Shown: piece after piece, positions 8,242 through 15,855 of the stretch
Layout of the letters: every line of letters starts with the position of its first letter
Position numbering within the stretch: the first letter of the stretch is position 1
NCBI GenBank assembly: GCA_024403035.1
Contig: JAKSSP010000012.1
Location: 1-39,980, forward strand
Direction: 5' to 3'
Length of the DNA stretch: 39,980 nucleotides
From: Mogibacterium sp.
GTDB lineage: Bacteria; Bacillota; Clostridia; Peptostreptococcales; Anaerovoracaceae
Position numbers and translations under genes: made by a program
Notes under the pieces: model-generated
The model's input: the letters and a program-made list of their open reading frames with translations, nothing else
Told to the model about the DNA's origin: nothing
The model's database searches: none

Positions 8242-8274
8242 GAACTCCGGGGATCGTTCCCCGGAGTCTTTTAT
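8242..8274. terminator. Bidirectional terminator between convergent genes
   Basis: ACTCCGGGGA (8244-8253) pairs perfectly with TCCCCGGAGT (8258-8267) around TCGT, followed by CTTTT on the plus side and an A-rich tract on the other side. It serves the channel operon and probably the minus-strand lysozyme operon as well. Confidence 0.9.
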
Positions 8275-8281
8275 TGTTGCT

Positions 8282-9553
8282 TTAATGGTACAGGATGTCC
8301 ATGTCTACATCGCCGCTTATGCCGTCGATGTTTCCCGTGCTGCTTGCCTGCCACATCATGTAAGGACCTTCGTAGTCGGTCTTATCGGTGTAGTGGGCGA
8401 GCCATACAGGCCTTGTATCAGTGTCATCCCAGACCTTCTCGAGACGCAGCTTGCTGCCGTAAAGCATGCAGTCGTAACCGCTCTTTGAGAGTTCATCCGC
8501 GAAGACATCGTAGAGTTTGTTGAGATCCGCGAAACTCATCTTGTAGGTCTGGAATTTTCCGAAGTCTTCCCAGTCAAAGGCGACAGGGAAGTCGAGCTTC
8601 TCACCGCCCAGCTTGTCGGCTATCCACGCTGCCGAGGCCCGGACGTTCTCTTCGCTGTCGTCATAACTGTACAGGTATACACCGACCTTCAGCCCGGCTG
8701 CTTTTGCCTTCTTGAAGTTGTTGTCAAACCAGTTATCGAGTGTGACTTTGCCTTCATCAGACCAGCCTATCCTGATGATTACGAACTCGCAGCCGGCTTT
8801 TTTCACTGCCTCATAGTCAACGCCATCCTGCCAGGCAGAAACGTCTATACCGAAGGATCTGCCGTCACCTTTATACTCTTTGGCAAAGTCTTCAAACTTT
8901 GTGCGCGGGGTGTCATCTTCATATTCCGGCACGGTATCGGCTACTTCAACAGTCATGTCCCATTCCGTGGAATTGCCCGAGGCGTCGGTCACGGTCACGT
9001 GGAGAGGGTACTCGCCGTTCTCATCCATGTTGACTGTGCCGTCGACCTTTACCTGAGGTTCAGGGTCGGCATTGTCACCGTACGCGATGATCTCCTGTAT
9101 GTCAAACTTTGTGCCGCGTTCAAGGATCGCTCCGTCCCAGTACCACAGCGAGATAGGGTCGACCGTATCTATGACTGTATAGCTGAGAGCGAATTCCTTC
9201 GATGGCGTGAACAGGCCTCCGAGTATCGGCCTCGAAACGGTATAGGATAAAGTCTTTTCGCCTAGGCTGTCTGTGTCGAGAGACGCTGCCGCCGGAGCTA
9301 CGTCGCCTGTGCTCTCCCGGACGTAGTCTCCGGATGAGTAGTCACCGCCGAATTCGACCGAAGGGGTCTCTTCAGTGAACTTGAGGTCGAGCGAATCCTT
9401 CGTGGTCTTGTACATGTAGGCGGTGCCGCCGCCGGTCGCTGCCGCCAGTACGATCATCAGGACAAGCAGTATCTTAAGCGGACTGCGTTTTTTCTTAGGT
9501 TTCGGTTCCTCCGCCTTCAGATGCGTCTTTACATCGTGTTTTCCTTCGCTCAT
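8282..9553 (-). CDS. Membrane-anchored GH25 lysozyme (muramidase), 423 aa
   Basis: The C-terminal domain (about 232-423) is a glycoside hydrolase family 25 lysozyme, cutting the MurNAc-GlcNAc bond of peptidoglycan: GIDVSAWQ with Asp237, IIRIGW, and the catalytic pair in VAFDWED (Asp327, Glu329). Residues 1-25 are polar, 26-48 form one membrane helix, and 90-206 form an Ig-like region ending VTVTDASGNSTEW that probably works as a spacer on the outer face. ATG 9553 is selected because AAAGGAGC lies 7 bases upstream and an upstream in-frame extension would overlap the small gene entirely. Its start overlaps the stop of the ribbon-helix-helix gene by ATGA, so the two are coupled. It is the last gene of the SPFH operon. 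The tethered form suggests wall remodelling by the producing cell rather than a secreted toxin. Confidence 0.9.
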   Translation of the reverse strand: MSEGKHDVKTHLKAEEPKPKKKRSPLKILLVLMIVLAAATGGGTAYMYKTTKDSLDLKFTEETPSVEFGGDYSSGDYVRESTGDVAPAAASLDTDSLGEKTLSYTVSRPILGGLFTPSKEFALSYTVIDTVDPISLWYWDGAILERGTKFDIQEIIAYGDNADPEPQVKVDGTVNMDENGEYPLHVTVTDASGNSTEWDMTVEVADTVPEYEDDTPRTKFEDFAKEYKGDGRSFGIDVSAWQDGVDYEAVKKAGCEFVIIRIGWSDEGKVTLDNWFDNNFKKAKAAGLKVGVYLYSYDDSEENVRASAAWIADKLGGEKLDFPVAFDWEDFGKFQTYKMSFADLNKLYDVFADELSKSGYDCMLYGSKLRLEKVWDDTDTRPVWLAHYTDKTDYEGPYMMWQASSTGNIDGISGDVDMDILYH

Positions 9554-9720
9554 TTTCTGTGCTCCTTTACGCTCTGTGTTAGAAGATATTCTATCTGACC
9601 GTTGATCGACCTGAAATCGTCCTCGGCCCATCTTGCGATCTCTGTCCACAGTGATTCAGGAAGGCGAAGGATTATCTGCTTGCGGGCATCTTTGTCTTTT
9701 TTCCCGGGCTTGTCAGGCAT
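9550..9720 (-). CDS. Ribbon-helix-helix (Arc-like) protein, 56 aa
   Basis: A 56-codon gene too short for most automatic calls. It starts at ATG 9720 with an AGGGGGG ribosome site and ends in TGA 9552-9550 overlapping the lysozyme start. The product has a Lys-rich N-terminus, a beta strand KQIILRLPESL (14-24) that would contact DNA, and two helices (about 23-35 and 38-52) with WTEIARWAEDD and SINGQIEYLL. This is the Arc/MetJ fold order. The SINGQIE pattern at the start of the second helix is typical of Arc-like proteins. It lies 18 bases after the SPFH gene. It probably binds DNA as a dimer; the inverted repeats upstream of the operon are the natural candidate target, by inference. Confidence 0.8.
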   Translation of the reverse strand: MPDKPGKKDKDARKQIILRLPESLWTEIARWAEDDFRSINGQIEYLLTQSVKEHRK

Positions 9721-9738
9721 GATTCCCCCCTGTGATCA

Positions 9739-10821
9739 CTAGTAGATCGATCCGCTGTTTACTATCGGCTGCGCGTCCTTGTTGCCGCAGAGTACTACGA
9801 GCAGGTTTGACACCATCTGAGCCTTGCGTTCCTGGTCGAGTTCGACGATGTCTTCATCGCTCAGCTTGTCGATGGCCATCTTGACCATGCTTACCGCTCC
9901 GTCAACGATCTTTGCGCGGGCGGCGATTATCGCCGAAGCCTGCTGTCTCTGCAGCATGGCTGCCGCTATCTCTTCCGCGTATGCGATGTGCGTGATGCGG
10001 ACCTCTTCTATAACGAGTCCCGCGAACGCGACTTTCTCCTGCAGCTCAACTTTCATCTTGTCCGCTATCTCAAGCGAGCTTCCGCGCAGGGTCTGCTCAG
10101 TCTTCTCCGAAGTCTCTTCCCCAAGTCCGTCGTCAAAGACATCGTAAGGGTAGAGCCTTGCCATGTTACGGATTGTGGAGTCTGTCTGGATGGAGAGGAA
10201 CTCTGTGTAGTTTTCTACGTTGAAGACTGCCTTGGTCGGATCTTCAACGTGCCACAGAACGATCGCTCCGATGATTATCGGATTGCCGAGCGCGTCGTTT
10301 ACCTTCTGGGTGCCGTTGTCGAGAGTAGCGCGTTTCAGGGACACGGTCTTCTTGATCCTGGTGTTTCCGGTCCTGCTGGTCTTGGTCTTTGAGCCTGTCT
10401 GCGAAGCCTCAGCGAGTTCTGTCAGGCTCTGCGAATCGTAGGCCGGGTTGTTGTATCTGGCGAACGGGTTCACAAAGAAGAATCCCGGTTTCATAATGGT
10501 GCCGTAGTACTTTCCAAAGAGAGTGAGCACCAGAGCCTCGTTAGGCCTTACGCTGCGGAGCCCTCCGAACAGGAAAGGAATCACTATGCAGAGCAGCAGG
10601 GCCAGAAGGATGCGTATGCCGCCTCCGTGCCATGCCGTCGCGCCGCTTATAAAGAGCACCGGTACCATGAGGCACAGGAAGATCAGAATGATCAGCGCCA
10701 GAAGTCCGCTTGGCGGATTGATAACTTTCTGTTCGACCGGAACAGCTCTGCCGGTGACAGCTTCTTCCGTGACTTCAGGCACGGTCTCGAATTCAACGTT
10801 TTTGTTGTCATTATCTGCCAT
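9739..10821 (-). CDS. SPFH/band-7 domain membrane protein, 360 aa
   Basis: Two N-terminal membrane helices (about 38-60 and 69-87) are followed by a band-7/SPFH domain (about 88-300): VRPNEALVLTLFGKYYGTI, a PGFFFVNPF segment, then IGAIVLWHVEDPTKAVFNV and a long Ala/Gln-rich helix AAAMLQRQQASAIIAARAK. Proteins of this stomatin/flotillin group oligomerise on membranes and organise proteases or other membrane proteins. ATG 10821 has AAGGAGG at good distance. It is the first gene of a three-gene operon with an RHH protein and a lysozyme. A promoter with overlapping inverted repeats lies just upstream. The exact partner is not known; a role in membrane or envelope stress is plausible given the lysozyme. 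Confidence 0.85.
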   Translation of the reverse strand: MADNDNKNVEFETVPEVTEEAVTGRAVPVEQKVINPPSGLLALIILIFLCLMVPVLFISGATAWHGGGIRILLALLLCIVIPFLFGGLRSVRPNEALVLTLFGKYYGTIMKPGFFFVNPFARYNNPAYDSQSLTELAEASQTGSKTKTSRTGNTRIKKTVSLKRATLDNGTQKVNDALGNPIIIGAIVLWHVEDPTKAVFNVENYTEFLSIQTDSTIRNMARLYPYDVFDDGLGEETSEKTEQTLRGSSLEIADKMKVELQEKVAFAGLVIEEVRITHIAYAEEIAAAMLQRQQASAIIAARAKIVDGAVSMVKMAIDKLSDEDIVELDQERKAQMVSNLLVVLCGNKDAQPIVNSGSIY

Positions 10822-10843
10822 ATAATCTATCCTCCTTTTGGAA

Positions 10844-10880
10844 ATGATATCATTTTGATATCATATATATATCAAAATGA
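10844..10880. promoter_or_regulatory. Overlapping inverted repeats, candidate operator
   Basis: TCATTTTGATAT (10850-10861) and ATATCAAAATGA (10869-10880) form a perfect 12-bp inverted repeat with a 7-base spacer. It overlaps a second one: ATGATATCA (10844-10852) and TGATATCAT (10856-10864) with a 3-base spacer. Both lie over the -10 and start region of the minus-strand promoter. Short symmetric half-sites in tandem are the usual target of ribbon-helix-helix repressors; the operon's own second gene is the obvious candidate (inference). Confidence 0.65.
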
Positions 10881-10894
10881 ATGCCCTTTGTCAA
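10866..10894 (-). promoter_or_regulatory. Promoter of the SPFH-RHH-lysozyme operon
   Basis: On the minus strand TTGACA (10894-10889), a 17-base spacer and TATATA (10871-10866). The -10 and the initiation region are covered by inverted repeats. The -35 shares bases with the -35 of the divergent promoter. Confidence 0.75.
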
Positions 10895-10916
10895 TAATGA
10901 GTCCTTATACTATAAT
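10888..10916 (+). promoter_or_regulatory. Promoter of the exporter-like gene, predicted leaderless
   Basis: TTGTCA (10888-10893), a 17-base spacer and a perfect TATAAT (10911-10916). The expected initiation base, about 7 bases downstream, is the A of the ATG at 10923, so the message would have no 5' leader. The -35 occupies almost the same bases as the divergent -35. Confidence 0.65.
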
Positions 10917-10922
10917 GTGTGC

Positions 10923-11792
10923 ATGAGCACGATAACTGTTGCAATAATCGATACAATAAAAGATACGCTGACGCTGATACCTTTCCTTTTCCTGACATAT
11001 GTTGCCATGGAATGGCTGGAGAGAAGGACGGAGGAGCAGTCGGTGGATCTTCTTGCGCGCATAGGAAAGTTTGGACATGTCGCGGGAGCCGGCATAGGCC
11101 TGATACCGCAATGCGGTTTTTCAGCAGCGGCAGCCAGCCTGTATTCGGGAGGCGTGATCACGGCGGGTACGCTGATCGCGGTATTCCTTTCGACCTCGGA
11201 CGAGATGCTGCCTATATTCCTTTCGTCATCGGTCGGCGCCGGCACGATAGGAAAGATACTGGCGGCCAAGTTCGTGATCGCTCTTATAAGCGGCATCGCG
11301 GTCGACCTCATAGCCGGTCTGGTGCATCACAGGTCTGAGACCAAGCACATACACGACCTCTGCGAGAGAGAGCACTGCGGCTGCGAGGATGAAGAGGGCG
11401 GCATACTGCACTCAGCCCTGATCCACACGCTGAAGATAACCGGCTTCATATTCGTCATATCGCTGATCCTGAGCCTTCTTATGGAGTTTGTCGGAGAGGG
11501 TGTCATGGCATCGTTCATGACAGACGCTCCGGTAGCCGGCACCATCGTGACGGCTGTCATAGGTCTTATTCCAAACTGCGCCGCGTCTGTGGTGATAGCC
11601 CAGATGTACCTGGAAGGGCTGCTTACCTGCGGCCAGCTTATGGCGGGCCTTCTGGTAGGAGCGGGAGTAGGGCTGCTGGTTCTGGTGAGGACAAATAATA
11701 AGACCAGTGAAAACGCCAAAGTGATAGGCGTTCTTTTGGCGCTGGGCATAGCCTGGGGCATACTCATAGATCTGCTGGGGATAACGTTCTAG
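10923..11792 (+). CDS. Putative heavy-metal/manganese exporter-like membrane protein (ArsP_2-type), 289 aa
   Basis: A polytopic membrane protein with two similar halves: each starts with a helix pair and contains the paired motif GLIPQCGF (near residue 45) and GLIPNCAA (near 217), typical of the putative arsenic-efflux/manganese-transporter family PF11449. Between the halves is a cytoplasmic loop rich in His and Cys (about 134-165, with VHHR, HIHDLCEREHCGC), which probably binds metal. The start ATG 10923 is preferred over ATG 10881 because homologues, as I remember them, begin at this helix and because the promoter -10 lies between the two. There is no ribosome site, fitting leaderless translation. 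The next gene starts two bases after the stop. The transported ion is unknown. Confidence 0.7.
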   Translation: MSTITVAIIDTIKDTLTLIPFLFLTYVAMEWLERRTEEQSVDLLARIGKFGHVAGAGIGLIPQCGFSAAAASLYSGGVITAGTLIAVFLSTSDEMLPIFLSSSVGAGTIGKILAAKFVIALISGIAVDLIAGLVHHRSETKHIHDLCEREHCGCEDEEGGILHSALIHTLKITGFIFVISLILSLLMEFVGEGVMASFMTDAPVAGTIVTAVIGLIPNCAASVVIAQMYLEGLLTCGQLMAGLLVGAGVGLLVLVRTNNKTSENAKVIGVLLALGIAWGILIDLLGITF

Positions 11793-11794
11793 AA

Positions 11795-12271
11795 ATGATC
11801 ACAAGCAATTACCTGATAATCAACAAGAAGCCGCAGAAGTTCAGCTCGATGCGGATCGCCGGTAAGGCCGCGGTCTTCATTGATGCGGACGGAAGACCGG
11901 TGGATTTCGGAGTACTGGCGCTTGACGACTCGATCTACACCATGCTGGTGTGCGGCGGGTTCAGACTGGTCATGCTCGTCATAGACAGGCATGGAGAGCG
12001 CAGGGTCCAGGGCATATTCTGGCTGAATGATGAAGACTATGAAGGCTGCGTCAGCGCTCTTGCCGGTGCCGCGGGCCTCAGGCCGTCGGTACAGGATTCC
12101 AAGATCAACAGCTACGCCTGGTCGATAGCAAAGAAGCTGGATCAGGGCGTACGCGTGAAGGTGACCGATGCAGTGGACGAAAGCGAGATGACGGTGTGCC
12201 CGGAATGCGGCATGCTGAACCCCAAAGGCTCGGAGTATTGTCTTGATTGCGGCGCGGAACTCTTGCCCTGA
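11795..12271 (+). CDS. Zinc-ribbon protein of unknown function, 158 aa
   Basis: Residues 1-128 form an unrecognised alpha/beta domain with alternating hydrophobic strands. The C-terminus is a zinc ribbon: CPEC (Cys135, Cys138) and CLDC (Cys149, Cys152), the common GSxYCxxCG form seen in many Firmicute proteins. ATG 11795 is two bases after the exporter stop; the only ribosome-site-like bases (GGGGAT near 11774) are rather far, so translation is probably coupled to the upstream gene. Membership in the exporter operon suggests a metal-related role, but that is only context. No function is assigned. Confidence 0.7.
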   Translation: MITSNYLIINKKPQKFSSMRIAGKAAVFIDADGRPVDFGVLALDDSIYTMLVCGGFRLVMLVIDRHGERRVQGIFWLNDEDYEGCVSALAGAAGLRPSVQDSKINSYAWSIAKKLDQGVRVKVTDAVDESEMTVCPECGMLNPKGSEYCLDCGAELLP

Positions 12272-12291
12272 CCGGCCTGAATATATATAAT
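12263..12291 (+). promoter_or_regulatory. Candidate promoter inside the end of the zinc-ribbon gene
   Basis: TTGCCC (12263-12268), a 17-base spacer and TATAAT (12286-12291). Transcription from about 12298 would give the next gene a leader of about 60 bases that contains a CCGCGGT/ACCGCGG hairpin (12317-12333). Confidence 0.5.
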
Positions 12292-12357
12292 AGTTCCGTT
12301 GCAGCGTTGACAAAACCCGCGGTGTTACCGCGGAATATGATAGAAAAGGGAAGAACA

Positions 12358-13053
12358 ATGGCAGAAGAAAAGAAACTGACAGAAGAGACCAAAGAAGAAG
12401 TACAGGAAGCAGCCGAAGAGGTGAAGGAGGAGGCAAGACCTCTCTCATCCACGGAGGCTAACCGTAAAAAGAAAGCTGAAAGAAGAGAAGCAAAGGCCGC
12501 CCGCAAAGAGGCCAACAAGGTCGAAGAAAAAAAGAGAAGACCTAACAACGGCGTGCTTGCCATCCTTATTTTTGGCGTTCTTATCGGTATGTTCGTATTC
12601 GTAGGCGTTTACAATCATTTCAGCAAGCCTGCAAACATTGAAAAGTATATGGAAGAGAACAGCATGGCGGATATGTACACCGACGCGCCGGTCGATGAAT
12701 ATACGACCGTGACCATGAAGGCCGACAAGAACACTCTGAAGATCTGGCTCAAGATAGCGGAAGACGCGCCTGAGGAAATTGTTGAACAGTATCAGGGAGA
12801 AGACGGCACAAAGCTGCTCAAGCAGTGGGGCGCTTACTACCTGACATCTTTCAGGCCGCAGGCCAGAGGCATGGGTGCCGAAGTCAAGGTCAAGGCGAAG
12901 CAGGGCGATGAATCGGTCAATTATGTGAGAATGTCGTACAAGGAAGCCAAGAAGTTCCTTGAGGAAGCTCAGGAAGAAGCGGAAGAAGAGGCCGAGGAAG
13001 CCGGAGATGACGCCGAAGCCGAGGATACGGAGACAGAAAGCGACGGCGAATAA
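12358..13053 (+). CDS. Single-pass membrane protein with charged tails, unknown function, 231 aa
   Basis: The N-terminal 62 residues are extremely Lys/Glu-rich and predicted to form a cytoplasmic coiled coil. One membrane helix lies at about 64-86 (GVLAILIFGVLIGMFVFVG). A small outer domain (about 90-200) follows, then an acidic tail of Glu/Asp/Ala. ATG 12358 is chosen because AAGGGAAG sits upstream; an open frame extending back to 12247 lies over the end of the previous gene and its promoter and is rejected. I do not recognise the family. It may be co-transcribed with the zinc-ribbon gene or use its own promoter at 12263-12291. It ends before a terminator shared with the convergent response-regulator gene. 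Confidence 0.7.
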   Translation: MAEEKKLTEETKEEVQEAAEEVKEEARPLSSTEANRKKKAERREAKAARKEANKVEEKKRRPNNGVLAILIFGVLIGMFVFVGVYNHFSKPANIEKYMEENSMADMYTDAPVDEYTTVTMKADKNTLKIWLKIAEDAPEEIVEQYQGEDGTKLLKQWGAYYLTSFRPQARGMGAEVKVKAKQGDESVNYVRMSYKEAKKFLEEAQEEAEEEAEEAGDDAEAEDTETESDGE

Positions 13054-13069
13054 AGAAAAGACAGACAAT

Positions 13070-13104
13070 AAAAGATGCATGCGGAAAGCAAGCATCTTTT
13101 TTAT
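13070..13104. terminator. Terminator between convergent genes
   Basis: AAAAGATGC (13070-13078) pairs with GCATCTTTT (13092-13100), followed by more T. The A/T flanks on both sides allow use in both directions. Confidence 0.75.
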
Positions 13105-13122
13105 TGCTTTATGAAGACCCGG

Positions 13123-13812
13123 CTAACGGACAGTGAACCTGTATCCCAGGCCGCGCACCGTGATGAGATAACGCGGGTTCGAAGGATCATCCTCTATCTT
13201 CTGTCTGAGTCTGTTGACGTATACCATGATGGCGTTCTCGTCGATTATTGTCTCGCCCCAGATGACGCTGTAGATCATGTCCTTTGAGAAGATGTGATCT
13301 ACGTTGTCGATGAAGAGCTTGATCATGGAGTTCTCTTTAGCCGACAGAGGGATCTCCTCGCCATTCTTGTAGAATCTGAGAGTCGAGGTGTTATACGTGA
13401 ACGGACCCGCCTCGATGATGTTGCTGGTGTTCTGCGGCGAGCGCTCGCGGCTCCTTCTGATAAGGGCCTTTGCCTTTGCCACGAGGGTGACCGGGTTGAA
13501 CGGCTTGATGATGTAGTCATCCGCGCCGATCTCAAGACCGTAGAGAGCGTCCTGGTCTTCTTTACGGCCGCTTACTACCATTACCGGTGTAGTAAGGCCT
13601 TTGGATCTGATGCGCTGTATCACTTCAAAACCGTTGATCCCGCGCATGTTTATATCCAGCAGGATCAGGTCATACTGATTGGTCTCAAGCAGGTCGAGAG
13701 CGGCCTCGCCGCTGATGGCCAGGTCGTTTTCGATGCCGTTGCTCTTGAGAGCCTTGTGTAGCATCGTCAGGATCGCTTTATCGTCATCAACTACCAGGAC
13801 TTTGTCTGCCAT
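13123..13812 (-). CDS. OmpR/PhoB-family response regulator, 229 aa
   Basis: The receiver domain (about 3-118) has the acidic pocket DDD (10-11), the phosphoacceptor Asp53 in LLDINMRG, Ser81 and Lys103 in IIKPF. The C-terminal winged-helix DNA-binding domain (about 130-229) ends with VNRLRQKIEDDP and VRGLGYRF, diagnostic of the OmpR/PhoB family. ATG 13812 has AGGAGG six bases upstream. It is transcribed divergently from a histidine kinase gene 129 bases away, so it is the probable but unproven partner. The regulon is unknown. Confidence 0.92.
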   Translation of the reverse strand: MADKVLVVDDDKAILTMLHKALKSNGIENDLAISGEAALDLLETNQYDLILLDINMRGINGFEVIQRIRSKGLTTPVMVVSGRKEDQDALYGLEIGADDYIIKPFNPVTLVAKAKALIRRSRERSPQNTSNIIEAGPFTYNTSTLRFYKNGEEIPLSAKENSMIKLFIDNVDHIFSKDMIYSVIWGETIIDENAIMVYVNRLRQKIEDDPSNPRYLITVRGLGYRFTVR

Positions 13813-13876
13813 GTGAGCCTCCTATCTGTAAGGTTTTGTCTCTAAGACCCCCATACATAGTGTAATAATAACATAC

Positions 13877-13905
13877 TTGACCCTAAATATGTACGTTTTT
13901 ATGTC
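13877..13905 (+). promoter_or_regulatory. Weak candidate promoter for the histidine kinase
   Basis: TTGACC (13877-13882), a 17-base spacer and TATGTC (13900-13905). A second -10-like TAGAAT at 13915-13920 lacks a matching -35. The sequence between the divergent genes is AT-rich and no clear minus-strand promoter was found. Confidence 0.35.
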
Positions 13906-13941
13906 ACTTCATGTTAGAATATAGCAGACGGAGGACAAGGC

Positions 13942-15777
13942 TTGGATAAGAAAACGGGAAGAGCAGTATTTATAATAGCGCTGGCTGTGGCTGTCGCGTG
14001 TATCACGGCAGGCGTTTTTAATGTCTGGAAATCATTCGAAAGATTCGACGAAAACATACTGAACGAAAAGGACACCCAGTTCTACAGCCTGATGCGTTCC
14101 GGCGACATCAATATGGAGAACTCCATCAACGCCATCGAGCGTGAGGCCGAGACATTCCTCAGCCGCGAGAGGCTGAGAAGCGAGATAGAAAACTGGAAAG
14201 AGGACGGCAAGACTGACAGTCTCAAATCATATATCGCAAACAATACACTGACTCCTAATCCGATCTACGCGGACCTTGTAATGTACAACAAGGATAAGAT
14301 ACTCTGCACGGCTTCGGGCAACAAGGACTACACTTCGGTAACAGGCATCGATCCCAACAGTATGCATCTTTGCGCGGACGGAAACGGGGTCTACTATCTG
14401 GCTTACAATCACGAGGCGTCGGACGGCATAAGCTATGACGTGCTCATAGACCTGACAAAACTGTACAGCTCGGCCATAGGCACCAGCCCGGAGCGTGAGA
14501 CCATGCTGGTGGATTACACTTCTACTCTGATGCTCACATCCGATGCCGACGGAGTCATAGTCAAGTCTGTGAGCGAAGAAACAGATGAGAAGACTGCCAA
14601 CTTCAGAGACTATCTGATCAGATGTCAGCAGGAGGGCATATCGGACGGGATGTCCGTAGAGCTGACTGATGACAGCGGAGAGACTTATACAGCCAGGATG
14701 GTGGCACTGCCGAGCGGCAGCACCGTGAACGGCGAATTCGCCATGGGCATACTCGCAAACTATGAGGAAGCGGTCGCTCCTTCGAGAGCGGCAGCCGAGG
14801 AGATACTTCTTTTCGGAGGCCTCGCCATGCTGGGTGTAGTGGGGCTCCTTCTGCTGCTCATCTTCATGAGGAGGGAGAACGCCACAAGCTCCGCGGAACT
14901 CCGGGTGCTCAAAAAGAAAAACGAGACGATGGAGGAGATCAACCAGAAGATGCAGGCGCTCGCGCACCATCAGAGGCTAGAGACCATCGGAACAATGACC
15001 GCCAGCATCGCGCATGATTTCAACAACCTGCTGACACCTATCATGGGCTACAGCATAATGACCATGGAGATGCTTCCTGCCGATGCTACGGATCTTCAGG
15101 ACAATCTGATGGAGATATACGATGCCTCCGTCAAGGCCAAGGATATCGTGACACGGCTGGCTGAGCTCACCAAGAAAGGCAAAGAGGAAAACTTCGCGGA
15201 GATAGAGGTAGACGAGATAATCCAGAGCGCTCTGAAGGTGACCTTGCCTGCCAAACCAAAGGAGGTAGAGGTCAAGGCCAACTTCAACGACGAGGGCAAT
15301 CTTATAAAAGCCGACCGCACGCAGATCTCGCAGATGGTGATGAACATAGTGCTTAACGCCTACGATGCAATGAGAGGAGAGGGCGGCACGCTCCTGGTAT
15401 CCACCAGGATCTCGGGCGAAGAGGTGGTGCTGAGGTTCAAGGACAGCGGCTGCGGCATGGATACAGAGACGCTCTCCAGGATATTCGATCCGTTCTACAC
15501 CACCAAGGAATCCGGCAAGGGCACCGGCCTGGGCCTGGCCATAGTAGCTCAGATAGTGGAGACACACGGAGGCAAGATCTACGTGGATTCCGAGCCGGGA
15601 AAGGGCACCGAATTCAGGATCTACATACCGCTTGTCGGAGCGGATGTGGAGAGCCTGGCATGGGGTCAGGGCGGAGAAGGAAAGTTCGATACGAAGCGTT
15701 ACAGCGCGAATCTGATCCGCAAAGAACTTGCGAGGATACAGGCGGAAAAGGAAGAGGAAGCGAACGCACAAAAATAA
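13942..15777 (+). CDS. Membrane sensor histidine kinase (NtrB-like transmitter), 611 aa
   Basis: TM1 (about 7-27) and TM2 (about 289-309) bracket a 260-residue outer sensor region that has Cache-like stretches but is not clearly assigned. After a coiled linker comes the dimerisation/phosphoacceptor helix with His358 in ASIAHDFNNLLTPI, then the ATPase domain: N-box NIVLNAYDAM (about 468-477), G1 DSGCGM (501-506), F-box FDPFYTTK and G2 GKGTGLGLA (about 524-532). The HDFNNLL form is typical of NtrB-type kinases, which commonly pair with NtrC-type regulators rather than OmpR-type. The start is TTG 13942 with GGAGG upstream (13930-13934). There is no attached receiver domain. Its partner may be the divergent regulator. 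Confidence 0.9.
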   Translation: MDKKTGRAVFIIALAVAVACITAGVFNVWKSFERFDENILNEKDTQFYSLMRSGDINMENSINAIEREAETFLSRERLRSEIENWKEDGKTDSLKSYIANNTLTPNPIYADLVMYNKDKILCTASGNKDYTSVTGIDPNSMHLCADGNGVYYLAYNHEASDGISYDVLIDLTKLYSSAIGTSPERETMLVDYTSTLMLTSDADGVIVKSVSEETDEKTANFRDYLIRCQQEGISDGMSVELTDDSGETYTARMVALPSGSTVNGEFAMGILANYEEAVAPSRAAAEEILLFGGLAMLGVVGLLLLLIFMRRENATSSAELRVLKKKNETMEEINQKMQALAHHQRLETIGTMTASIAHDFNNLLTPIMGYSIMTMEMLPADATDLQDNLMEIYDASVKAKDIVTRLAELTKKGKEENFAEIEVDEIIQSALKVTLPAKPKEVEVKANFNDEGNLIKADRTQISQMVMNIVLNAYDAMRGEGGTLLVSTRISGEEVVLRFKDSGCGMDTETLSRIFDPFYTTKESGKGTGLGLAIVAQIVETHGGKIYVDSEPGKGTEFRIYIPLVGADVESLAWGQGGEGKFDTKRYSANLIRKELARIQAEKEEEANAQK

Positions 15778-15814
15778 GACCAAGAAAGTCCAATAAAGAC
15801 CAAGAATGGCAGAG

Positions 15815-15855
15815 AAAAACCCGCATTATTGTGATACAATATATGCGGGTTTTTA
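15815..15855 (+). terminator. Terminator after the histidine kinase
   Basis: AAAAACCCGCAT (15815-15826) pairs with ATGCGGGTTTTT (15843-15854), extended inside by TATTGT/ACAATA with a one-base bulge. The T-run completes a strong terminator that isolates ackA from the kinase gene. Confidence 0.85.

Noticed and set aside
9554-9649. N-terminal extension of the GH25 lysozyme
   Set aside because: It lies inside the small ribbon-helix-helix gene; ATG 9553 has AAAGGAGC at correct spacing and overlaps the upstream stop in the usual ATGA form.
12307-12341. TTGACA followed by TATGAT upstream of the charged membrane protein
   Set aside because: The spacer is 23 bases, too long for a functional sigma-A promoter.
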